From Candidatus Eiseniibacteriota bacterium (GTDB lineage: Bacteria > Arandabacterota > Arandabacteria > JAGLYR01), in NCBI GenBank assembly GCA_023132135.1, contig JAGLYR010000131.1:1-13779 (forward strand): 13,779 nt of DNA, read 5' to 3'. Shown here in pieces: positions 1 through 8,800 of the stretch. A program made the position numbers and the translations under genes. Below the pieces are notes generated by a model. The model saw only the letters and a program-made list of their open reading frames with translations, did no database searches and was not told the origin of the DNA. Numbering within the stretch: position 1 is the first letter of the stretch; each line of letters opens with the position of its first letter.

Positions 1-166
1 GGCGGCTCAATGTTAGCCCCGGGTGAAGCGAAGCGGAACCCGGGGGGAAGGAGAAGAGGAAGGGAAGATCATAGTGGTATGAGGTCGTCTTCTTGTCCCA
101 CGGTTCCGCTCCGCTCCACCGTGGGCTAAGTTGAGTCGCCCCCCATCCGGGGGGCTTACCGGCAAG
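1..166. repeat. Palindromic repeat cluster, copy A (plus-oriented unit, spacer, minus-oriented unit)
   Basis: Positions 1-47 are the 3' part of a plus-oriented unit, cut by the window edge. It contains a hairpin with arms CCCCGGGT / ACCCGGGG around a GAAGCGAAGCGGA-type loop. Positions 97-157 are a second unit in the opposite orientation, with arms CCCACGGT / ACCGTGGG, followed by a second hairpin with GGGGGG / CCCCCC arms. Read on its own strand, the second unit has the same order as the first: C-run hairpin, CTCAA, TTAGCCC, GAGCGGAGCGGA-type loop. Positions 67-157 match 13542-13632 with one mismatch. The short linker CTTACCGGCAAG (155-166) runs into the last codons of the neighbouring gene. 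No coding sequence of its own is credible here. Confidence 0.85.
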
Positions 167-1898
167 CGGGGGCGATTCGCCCGAAGGCCAAGTCTTCCAC
201 AGTCTTCTTGAACCTGGAGCATGAGTTGGACAGCCTCACGAAGTCCCGCTCGCGCCGCCCTCCCTTCGCCCGGATCAATCGAGCCAGAGCAGCTTTCTCG
301 CGGACCGTCCACTCCTGAAGGTCCGGGAACGTGGCCACCAGCGGCGCGAGCCGCTCAAGACCGGTGATCTCGTCACGAGACCACCGTCTCCAGCCTTTGA
401 TGTTCAGAGTCCGGGCAACGTGCTTCACGGATTCCCGGATGGCCTCATCCCGCCTGCCGCCAAACCTGTCGGCGATGTACTTCGTGACAATGCGGCCAAT
501 CTTCTCCACCGGCAATTCTTCATAGCCATCCATTCTGTCGGGGTCGATGTGAAAGAAGACGTCGCTTTTCGACAAGCGTTTCAACATCCTCATCGGGGTA
601 CGGTAGGAGGAATCGGCCCGAACTCTCTCGAATTCCTCCTCGGCGAGTCTGCGGACCCGTTTCTTGACCGGCCGAAAGCCCAGCTTGTAGTAGAACCAGA
701 AGGAGCCGGATTCGAGCGCTTCCGTATTGTCATCCCCTATCTGGTAGCTCCGCACCAGCAGCAGCCGCGCACCGAAATGATGGCAAAACAGCCGGAAGAA
801 CTCCTGGACAGTGAAGGGTGATTCGCCCCCGCGGTACGCAGGAAACACGTTGATGGCAACTTCGGCCCGCTCGAAGAGCATGGACCCTATGCCGTAGCCC
901 ACGGGCATCCCGTTTCGGACAAGCATGGCTCCCAGGTTGGATTCCAGCGGCAGACGAATGTCCATCTGGTTTCCCAGAATGGCAAGCTGCACTCCCCTGC
1001 CGGGTTCATACAGGTACACCTCGGCCGGATTGGAGTGGATGAGCGGATGCAGCTCACGCACCCGGACGCCGAGGACCTCCTTGATATGCCGAACGTAGGC
1101 CTCTCCCTGCTTGGGTGTCAGGAGGGTCAAAGGCGAAGGTGTTTTCGCAAGTTCCGCTCTGAGATCCTTCGTCCGGCCCGCCAACGGTTGTCTCTGGAAG
1201 AACACCTTCTTCCATGGTACACGTTTCAACGTCCTGGAAGCAGGGCAATCGGTTAACGTCCACCGGATCGGTATCTCGGCGGACTCAAAGAGATGCCTTT
1301 GGAGCATCGAGCCGAGGCCCGACCCGGAGAAGATCTTCAACAGAGCACCCAGATTCGATGGATCTCCGGGGCCGCGAGCGTACTCCAGCCACTCGGCGAC
1401 ATCGAGTGTCGACTCGTTGTCGAGGGTGTCGTTCTCCTGCCAGGCAACCAGAATCGACAGGAAATCCGCGATCGGATCGGTTTCCCGCTCGTCGTACTGC
1501 TCCCGGTCGATCTCCACGAGTTCCCCGAACCATTCGGACAGAGCAGCCGTCAATTCGTGGCTGAACTCGTGGAGAACCACGGTGTTCACGATTCCCGTAT
1601 CCATGAGCTCCCTGACCCGGCGGTTGCGGGAGACGGCTTGGTAGAGATCGACCCTGGATCCGAAACCCCGCAGCTCCTTCTCGACCCGCTTCAGCACAAG
1701 CGAAGAATCCGGGTAGGTCCGCATGAAGCAGAGCGTATCGTGGTAGGTCTCGAGAGTATCCGCATCCTTGATCTCTCTGGTGGAGAGTTTCTCCAGGACG
1801 GCAATCTTGGCTCCTGTTGACTTCTGATCGAAGCGAGTCTTCAACTCCTCCAGCAGTTCAACCAGGGTTCCCGTCCGCTTCTTCCAGTACAGTCCCAT
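156..1898 (-). CDS. Cytoplasmic protein of unknown family with GNAT-like acyltransferase segment
   Basis: 580 residues, no signal peptide or membrane segment, rich in Arg, Glu and Leu. I do not recognise the full-length family. Residues about 320-412 look like a GNAT N-acyltransferase core: a strand with GYGIG, then VFPAYRGGES (350-360, resembling the acyl-CoA pyrophosphate loop), a helix, a strand LLLVRSY, and N391 leading to FWFYYKLGF (400-408, the usual GNAT end motif). Residues 110-114 read HEFSH, an HExxH pattern within VVLHEFSHEL; this may be a zincin site or chance. The ATG at 1898 is chosen because AGGAAGG lies 11 bases upstream; an in-frame TTG at 1937 has no good ribosome site. The stop codon lies in repeat copy A. 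The gene is divergent from the peptidase cluster and has its own promoter. An acyltransferase role for the middle segment is an inference from pattern only. Confidence 0.75.
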   Translation of the reverse strand: MGLYWKKRTGTLVELLEELKTRFDQKSTGAKIAVLEKLSTREIKDADTLETYHDTLCFMRTYPDSSLVLKRVEKELRGFGSRVDLYQAVSRNRRVRELMDTGIVNTVVLHEFSHELTAALSEWFGELVEIDREQYDERETDPIADFLSILVAWQENDTLDNESTLDVAEWLEYARGPGDPSNLGALLKIFSGSGLGSMLQRHLFESAEIPIRWTLTDCPASRTLKRVPWKKVFFQRQPLAGRTKDLRAELAKTPSPLTLLTPKQGEAYVRHIKEVLGVRVRELHPLIHSNPAEVYLYEPGRGVQLAILGNQMDIRLPLESNLGAMLVRNGMPVGYGIGSMLFERAEVAINVFPAYRGGESPFTVQEFFRLFCHHFGARLLLVRSYQIGDDNTEALESGSFWFYYKLGFRPVKKRVRRLAEEEFERVRADSSYRTPMRMLKRLSKSDVFFHIDPDRMDGYEELPVEKIGRIVTKYIADRFGGRRDEAIRESVKHVARTLNIKGWRRWSRDEITGLERLAPLVATFPDLQEWTVREKAALARLIRAKGGRRERDFVRLSNSCSRFKKTVEDLAFGRIAPACR

Positions 1899-1955
1899 GA
1901 ATCGCACGGCCTTCCTCAGAAAACACAGGGAAACCAATCCACCGGATTGCCCCGG

Positions 1956-1983
1956 ATCTTACGCCAAAGAGCCGGGGAGTCAA
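1956..1983 (-). promoter_or_regulatory. Putative sigma70-type promoter for the GNAT-like gene
   Basis: On the minus strand, TTGACT (1983-1978) and TAAGAT (1961-1956) are separated by 16 bases. The expected transcript start near 1948 gives a leader of about 50 bases before the ATG at 1898. The spacer includes part of a CCCCGG / CCGGGG dyad. This is a match by eye to the -35/-10 consensus (5/6 and 4/6). Confidence 0.45.
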
Positions 1984-2054
1984 GAGGATAGCCTCTGAAC
2001 AGGTCTATGCTCTGACCAGCTCAGAACCGAGAGAACAGCGCGGCCAGACTTCTC

Positions 2055-2083
2055 TGGAGAAATCTGACCAAATATGGTATAAT
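2055..2083 (+). promoter_or_regulatory. Extended -10 promoter for the C25 peptidase cluster
   Basis: A perfect TATAAT lies at 2078-2083, preceded by TGG (extended -10 TGn). A weaker TGGAGA (4/6 to TTGACA) lies at 2055-2060 with 17-base spacing. The transcript would start near 2090, about 64 bases before the ATG at 2154. The sequence around the -10 (TATGGTATAATTGTAG) closely resembles that of the promoter at 9623-9651. Confidence 0.6.
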
Positions 2084-2140
2084 TGTAGCCAGCGAAGTGG
2101 AAATCCGAGGTAACCGTGGGAAGAGGCCCGAGCCTATCCA

Positions 2141-2146
2141 AAGGAG
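2141..2146 (+). promoter_or_regulatory. Ribosome binding site fixing the C25 peptidase start
   Basis: AAGGAG with a 7-base spacer to the ATG at 2154. It rules out the in-frame GTG at 2097, which would add 19 charged residues ahead of the signal peptide. Confidence 0.8.
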
Positions 2147-2153
2147 TCGTCTC

Positions 2154-5100
2154 ATGAGAATCGCTCTATGCGTAGTCACCGGTCTGCTGTTCGCGGCCAC
2201 CGTTTGCCAGGCCGGAACAGTCGTTTTCGAAGAGAACCTCGAGACAGCCGGACTCACTATCGACCGGATGACGGACTCGTTTGTGGAAATCACCTATCGA
2301 CTTGACCGCGTGGACATCGAAGACTTCGACCTGGGCGACCGGGTGATGCAGCAGGTTTCCATCCCGGGAATTTTCCTCCCGAACGACGAGGGCGCGCCCA
2401 ACCTCCCCGGGATCGGGCGTCTTTTGGCGGTCCCCGAGGGCGCCACCGTTCAGTTGGATATCCTGTCGACCAGCACGCAGATCGTCGAGAACATTGACGT
2501 TCTCCCTGCACCGCCTATCCCCAGAGAAGACGACGATTCCCCCCTGACCTACGAGGAAGATCCTGCGATCTACTCGGTCGACGCTCTCTATCCGGTTCAG
2601 GCGGCACGAATCTCGGAAATCAAGAACATGCGGGGCGTGGATGTGGTCACCCTCGGCATCATGCCATTTCAGTACAATCCCGTCAGGCGGGAGCTCACCA
2701 TCTATTCGGAGATCAGCGTGCGGGTGAGCTTCCAGGGAGGAGCGGGTCGGTTTGGCGAAGACCATCTGCGCTCCCGCCACTGGGAACCCATCCTCCAGGC
2801 AAACCTCTTGAACTACGAATCGCTATCAGAGATGGATTTCCCAACGCCCGACTCCAGAGACAACGAATACGAGTACGTCATCATCGTGCCGGACGATCCC
2901 CTATACACCGCATGGGCCGACAGCATCAAGCAATGGCGGACCCTCCAGGGAATCGACACGGGTGTCTTCACCCTCACCGAGACAGGGGCCACCTACGGCG
3001 AAATCGAGAGCTGGGTCAACAACGCCTATGGAACATGGAGCACGCCGCCCGTGGCCATCCTGCTCCTGGCCGACTACGTCACCAATGGCGGGACGACCGG
3101 GATCACATCGCCTCTCTATAACTCCTACTGTGTATCCGACAACATTTACGGCGATGTTGACGGCGATCACCTTCCCGACATCGTGATGGCCCGGATGACG
3201 GCCACTCCCTCTACGATCGAGCGGCTCGTGACCAAGGCCATCAACTACGAACGGAACCCTCCGACGAATCCCGATTTCTACCAGAACCCCATCATGGCCT
3301 GCGGATGGCAGACGGAGCGATGGTTTACCATGTGCACCGAGATCATCTACGGCTTCCTGGCCAACGTGCACGGGAAAACACCCGTTCGCGAGTATGCGAT
3401 CTACGACGGGTATCCCGGCACCGTCTGGTCCACGAATTCCAATACCTACATGCTGCTGAACTACTTCGGACCCAGCGGACTCGGGTACATCCCGGCGACG
3501 CCCGAGCATCTGGACGACTGGGGCGGAAACGCCACGAGACTGAACAACGACATCAACTCCGGGGCCTTCATCCTCCAGCACCGGGACCACGGGGGCACGA
3601 CCGGCTGGGGCGAGCCGGACTATGATATCTATGATCTCGGGGGTCTCACGAACAACGACTTGCCTTTCGTCTTCTCCATCAACTGCCTGACGGGAATGTA
3701 CAACATGGGCGGCGACTGTTTTGTCGAGGCATTCCACAGGATGGAGCATGGCGCGCTGGGGCTCATCGGGGCCTCCGAGTCATCCTATTCTTTCGTGAAC
3801 GATACCTTCGTGTTCGGCACCTACGACTGCATGTGGCCGGAGTTCGACCCGGGCTACCCGACCGAGGGCCTGGCCACCGACGGCAGTCTGAGACCCGCCT
3901 TCGGAAATACCTCGGGCAAGTACTACCTCTCGACGTCCAGCTGGCCATCCAACCCCGACCGCAAGACCCTCACCTATCACCTTTTTCACGCGCACACCGA
4001 CGCGTTCCAGACTCTCTACTCCGAGGTGCCTCAGAACCTGACCGTGGATCACATGGAGGTCCTCCCCATCGGCGTGCCGAGCTTCGAGGTGACGGCGAAC
4101 CTGGGTTCTGTAGTCGCTCTGACCATTGACGGCGAGATCATCGGAGTCGGCGAGGGAACGGGGGGGCCGGTCGACATCCCCATCACTCCGGTGATGTTGC
4201 CGGGGGTCATGAGAGTGACCGTGACCAAGGCCAATTACTACCGGTACTCGCAGGATGTGCAGGTGATTGTGCCCGAGGGACCATTCCTGCTTCTCGATCA
4301 TAATGCGATGGACGATTCGGGCGGCGACGCCGACGGGATCGTGGACGTCGGCGAGCCGGTGGAGCTGGTCACGTTCCTCGAAAACCTTGGCTATGATCAG
4401 TCCACCAACACCGTCGGGGTACTGGAGAGTACCGGCGATGTGGTGTTCAGCGACGATACAGAGACATGGGGTGTGATCCCCTCGAACGAGACCCAGCCCT
4501 GTGACGACTCGTTCAAGTTCAATGTTGCACCCGGCACTCCGGACCAGACAGAGATCGAGTTCACCCTCAACGTGACCTGCGACGAGACAACCTTCGTCCA
4601 GGAATTCAGCTACGTTGTCGAGGCGCCCATCGTGGCCATGGTGAACTGGTGGGTCAACGATGATGCCGGTGGAGACGGGGACGGCCGGGCCGAGCCCGGG
4701 GAAACCGTGGATCTTGCCTTCCGCTTGAGCAACACGGGGCACGAGGATGCGGTGAACGTGACGGGCGTGCTCCAGTCATACTCCCATATGATCACTATCG
4801 ATCAGAACACGGCGTTTGTCTCCGCGGTGCTGGAATCGTGGGAAGCCGATCTCACCGGTTACACCGTGACGATCGATCCCGATTGCCCCGAGGAAACGAC
4901 CATAAACCTCCGCCTGAACATTTCCGCGAACTTCGGGTACCAGATCACGTTGCAATCGCCTCTCCCGGTCTCGCCTTTCTTTGACGAGTTCGAGGAGTTC
5001 CTGGGCTGGACCACCAGCGGCACGGCATCCACAGGCGACTGGTTGCAGGCGGACCCGGAGGGAACCATCTACAACAATGAGCCTTGCCAGCCGGAGGACG

Positions 5101-5846
5101 ACCACTCCCCGGCGCCCGGACGGCACTGCATGGTCACGGGACCCATGGCGGGTACCAGCGCCGGCACGTACGACGTGGATAACGGCAGCACCATTCTCAC
5201 CTCTCCGGTCTTCGACCTCTCGGGAGCGATCGGGGCAACGCTCGAATACTGGCGCTGGTACACCAACGACCTCGGTGAAGCGCCCGGCCAGGACTGGTGG
5301 ACGGTCGAGGTCTCCAGCGACGACGGCGCGAGCTGGACTCATTTGGAGCACACCCAGGAGAGCGCCAACTACTGGCAGAAGTTATCGTTCCAGCTGGAGG
5401 ACTACATCGGATTGACCGACCTGGTCCGCGTCCGCTTTACCGCCGCGGACGACGGCTCCCCTTCTCTGGTCGAAGCAGCTGTCGACGACATCCTTTTGTT
5501 CGCCATACGGGAGGATCCGACGGACGTTTCCGAAGAGGGGGACGTGGCCCGGGCGAGCCACGAGCTCATGCTCGCGCAGAACCGCCCGAACCCCTTCAAC
5601 CCTGTGACGGAGATCACGTACGGAATCCCCGCGGGATCCGCTCCTGCCCGGGTCGTGATGCATGTCTACGATCTGAGCGGCCGGAAGGTCACAACCCTTG
5701 TCGATACCAACCGGGGACCCGGAACACATCACGTGACCTGGGACGGGAGGGATCACAAGGGGGCCGAGGTCGCCAGCGGGGTCTACTTCTACCGGATTAC
5801 GTGGAACGGGGAGAGCGAGACCAGGCGAATGGTGCTGCTGAAGTAG
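2154..5846 (+). CDS. Secreted C25 (gingipain-type) cysteine peptidase with C-terminal sorting module
   Basis: 1230 residues. Residues 1-20 are a signal peptide (MRIALCVVTGLLFAATVCQA). Residues about 25-225 resemble the C25 propeptide. The catalytic domain spans about 238-620: DVDGDHLPDIVMAR (334-347) is the family's Asp-rich segment, QHRDHGG supplies His479, and SINCLTG supplies Cys511, 32 residues on as in gingipains. Residues about 625-705 fit the C25-associated Ig domain. Two similar Ig-like repeats follow, each starting with a DDxGGDxDG-type motif (719-820 and 836-935). Residues about 940-1118 form a jelly-roll/MAM-like module. Residues 1140-1230 are a FlgD-Ig/Por-type domain ending RRMVLLK. 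It is probably an exported, cell-surface or released endopeptidase, synthesised as a zymogen. Substrate preference cannot be read from sequence. It is the first gene of the cluster, 18 bases before the CapA-like gene. Confidence 0.93.
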   Translation: MRIALCVVTGLLFAATVCQAGTVVFEENLETAGLTIDRMTDSFVEITYRLDRVDIEDFDLGDRVMQQVSIPGIFLPNDEGAPNLPGIGRLLAVPEGATVQLDILSTSTQIVENIDVLPAPPIPREDDDSPLTYEEDPAIYSVDALYPVQAARISEIKNMRGVDVVTLGIMPFQYNPVRRELTIYSEISVRVSFQGGAGRFGEDHLRSRHWEPILQANLLNYESLSEMDFPTPDSRDNEYEYVIIVPDDPLYTAWADSIKQWRTLQGIDTGVFTLTETGATYGEIESWVNNAYGTWSTPPVAILLLADYVTNGGTTGITSPLYNSYCVSDNIYGDVDGDHLPDIVMARMTATPSTIERLVTKAINYERNPPTNPDFYQNPIMACGWQTERWFTMCTEIIYGFLANVHGKTPVREYAIYDGYPGTVWSTNSNTYMLLNYFGPSGLGYIPATPEHLDDWGGNATRLNNDINSGAFILQHRDHGGTTGWGEPDYDIYDLGGLTNNDLPFVFSINCLTGMYNMGGDCFVEAFHRMEHGALGLIGASESSYSFVNDTFVFGTYDCMWPEFDPGYPTEGLATDGSLRPAFGNTSGKYYLSTSSWPSNPDRKTLTYHLFHAHTDAFQTLYSEVPQNLTVDHMEVLPIGVPSFEVTANLGSVVALTIDGEIIGVGEGTGGPVDIPITPVMLPGVMRVTVTKANYYRYSQDVQVIVPEGPFLLLDHNAMDDSGGDADGIVDVGEPVELVTFLENLGYDQSTNTVGVLESTGDVVFSDDTETWGVIPSNETQPCDDSFKFNVAPGTPDQTEIEFTLNVTCDETTFVQEFSYVVEAPIVAMVNWWVNDDAGGDGDGRAEPGETVDLAFRLSNTGHEDAVNVTGVLQSYSHMITIDQNTAFVSAVLESWEADLTGYTVTIDPDCPEETTINLRLNISANFGYQITLQSPLPVSPFFDEFEEFLGWTTSGTASTGDWLQADPEGTIYNNEPCQPEDDHSPAPGRHCMVTGPMAGTSAGTYDVDNGSTILTSPVFDLSGAIGATLEYWRWYTNDLGEAPGQDWWTVEVSSDDGASWTHLEHTQESANYWQKLSFQLEDYIGLTDLVRVRFTAADDGSPSLVEAAVDDILLFAIREDPTDVSEEGDVARASHELMLAQNRPNPFNPVTEITYGIPAGSAPARVVMHVYDLSGRKVTTLVDTNRGPGTHHVTWDGRDHKGAEVASGVYFYRITWNGESETRRMVLLK

Positions 5847-5864
5847 GGGCGGCGGAGAATGGAC

Positions 5865-8800
5865 ATGGGCAGTCCAACCCAGGCTCGTCGGACCTTCGTG
5901 ATTCTGGTTCTGGGTGTTCTGTGGACCCTTCCGCCGAGTCCTGCCGGAGCGGACTTCGCACCTGGCGGCAAAGGCGTTGTGATCGAGGACTTCGAGTCGG
6001 GCGGTGTTACGCTCGGCGGATATCCCGACCAGAACCAGCAACCCGACGATTGGGAGGTGACCGGCGCCAACGTCTACGAGGGCGCCTATGCCCTGCGCAT
6101 CTACGGCAACTGCTGGAAGACACAGGAGATTAATCCCTGCACAATCGATGCTGAAACCGTCTGGCAGGTCGCCGTCCATGTTGAGGACAGGGGCGAAATG
6201 AGCGCCTTCGGCGTGAGCGACGGGGCCAACGAGCTGTTCTACGTTGTTGCCGGCACCGAGCTGCCGGCGCCCGCGAAATGGTGGACGGTCTACCAGGGGA
6301 GCTATCCCCTCTACGAATGGCATGCGTACCATCTGCCCATCGGGGAGGACTGGTACGCCACGTACGGCTACTATCCTGTCATCAGCAACCTGATCTACGT
6401 CAACGATGACGATGCCGCCCAAGCGGTCGTCACCCTCTTCGATGCCATCCTGGACATCACCGGGGATCTGCCCGTAGCGCCCGTGGTCACGGCCGGCTAC
6501 AGCATCATCGAAATCCAGAAGATCAAGAGCGATCTCTACCGGGCGGATATCCAGTTCTACGGCGACGTGGTCGATCCCGATTCCGATAGTCACGACTTCC
6601 TCTGGGATTTCGGCGACAGCTCCTTCAGCATCGAACAGAACCCCAGGCATGAGTTCCTCGTACATGCCGACTACACCTACGCCGTGGGCTTCCATGCCGT
6701 CGACCCCGACGGCATGGTGGGTGTCGACACCTGCCATGTGAGCGTCGAGTCGGGGCCGGGTGAGTTGCCCATTACGGTCAACTTCGTCGGCGACGTGATG
6801 ACGGCCCGTACGTACGAGAATCCGGGCGGCATCATAGAGACCTACGGTGTGGAGTACATCTTCACTCCCACGCTGCCGATTCTTGGGCAGGCAGCCGACG
6901 TGAGTGTGGCCAATCTTGAGTGTACGTACACAGACCAGGGCACGCCCCACCCCACCAAGTTCTACACCTTCCGCAGCCGGCCCGAGAACATAGCGGGTGC
7001 GGCCTACGCCGGCATCGACATCGTCACCCTCGCCAACAATCACATCCTGGACTACGGCCTGGAGGGGATGCTGCAGACCGAGTCCGTGCTCGACGCGGCG
7101 GGGATCCTGCACTCGGGATGCGGCATGAACAACACCTGCGCGCTCTTGCCCACATTCTGGACGGAACGCGGGTTGCGAATCGCGTTCCTCGGCCAGTGCA
7201 ACTTCACTGAGCGCGAGTGGAACCACCAACCTTTCCCGGACGCGGGCGCCAACAAACCCGGGTTCGCCTACTTGATACCGAAGAACCTCGAGAAGGCCAT
7301 CACCGCAACCCGTTCCCAGGCCGATGTGGTCATCCTGCAGCTGCACAGCGGCATCGAGTACGAGCCCGAACCGCCGCCGGGCAAACCGGGCGACGGCCGG
7401 CCCGCCGTGGAGGCAGCCGAGCTCGGGACCGCGAACCCTGTTTCCCGCTTCAAGAACGAGCCGACCTTGAGCGAGCGCGAGCTCCGGCGCCTGGCCCTGG
7501 ACCTGGGAGCCGACATAGTCATCAATCATCATCCCCACGTATTGCAGGGTTTCGAATCGCACGGGGGCAAGCTAATCGCCCACAGCCTCGGCAACTTCAT
7601 CATGGATCTGTCCTACGTCGAGACACTGCCCACGATGGTCCTGACTCTCGAGATCGACGCGGGCGGGATCAGCGGATACTACATCGTGCCGGCCTGGATC
7701 GACGACTACATCACGCAGCCCGCCACGGGCCGCCTGGGCCGCGAGATCCTGGACCGTATGGCCGACTACTCGCGGCCCATGGGCGCTCTGGTGGCGGTGG
7801 ATCCGACAGCCATGACGGCAAGAGTCTATCCGGACCCTGCAGCTGCCGCGCCCGAGCAGAACCGGTATGGAATATCGGCCTCCATGCGGGTGGAGGATGG
7901 CTATGCCATCAGCGAACCGGTGGAGCTGGTTGGTCCCGGAACCCTGTCCCGGATCATCTCGGTAACGGGAGATGGCCTGGGCGCCTACGAGATCTGCTGG
8001 GGATGCGAGATCCTGTGGCACGGTGATTTCGAGGCGGAGGGTGCCACCCTCTGGGATACGAACACGAGCGACGAGTGGCTGGATGATACCGAGGCGTACT
8101 CCGGGCAGCGGTCGCTGGCGCTGCGGCGTGACGAGTACGATACGCAGGATGTGGGCACGGATCTGGAGAAACATCTGCCCTCCGATCCGGGCAAACGGCA
8201 CTCCTTCACAGGGTACATGAAGGGGAACAACGCGGCGGGGGCCAACATCCTGGGCCGGTTCTACTCATCGCGCTACGGTGGGACCGTGCTCGGGGACACG
8301 GAGATCGGGCCGGAGCTCCACGGCACGAGCGACTGGTATGGCCAGTGGCAGAACATGGACACCCCCGCCAACGGATACTACTTCGAGGTGCGTTGCACTC
8401 TGTCCCCGCCGACCTCCGGTGAGGGAAGAGCATGGTTCGACAACCTCAGGTTCATAGAGTGGGAAACCTGGCAGAGCGGCGCGCCGGGGCTCCAGATCGA
8501 TCACCCCAACAACTACCGTTTCGTGCAAATCCGGACCCCCGACACCGGTGTGACCACGATTGATGTTACCTACGAGGAGACAAGCTACAGCACCTTGACC
8601 GCTACCGTGCCGGATCGGCCGCGGGAAGAAGCGCGGGGATGCCTGCGACAGAATTATCCGAACCCGTTCAATCCCACCACGACCATAGTCCTGGACGCGC
8701 CGGCTGGGGACGGTATGGTACGCGCCAGCTTGACCCTCTATGATGTGCGAGGCCGCAAGGTCGTGACCCTGTTCGCTGGAGCCCTGCCCTGCGGCAGCCA

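Noticed and set aside
13-312. 99-codon minus-strand frame at the left edge
   Set aside because: It overlaps both repeat copy A and the end of gene 1 in another frame and shows no protein-like features.
1951-1977. CCCCGG / CCGGGG dyad between the divergent genes as a terminator
   Set aside because: Its arms are only 6 bases with a long loop and no T-run, and it overlaps a good -35/-10 spacer, so a promoter reading is simpler.
3780-4742. 320-codon minus-strand open frame inside the C25 gene
   Set aside because: His/Val/Gly-rich antisense composition with no domain, fully inside a convincing gene.
5382-7562. 726-codon open frame on the minus strand across the C25/CapA-like junction
   Set aside because: It is antisense to two genes with clear domains, signal peptides and ribosome sites. 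Its translation has no recognisable domain, and it arises from high GC at third codon positions.
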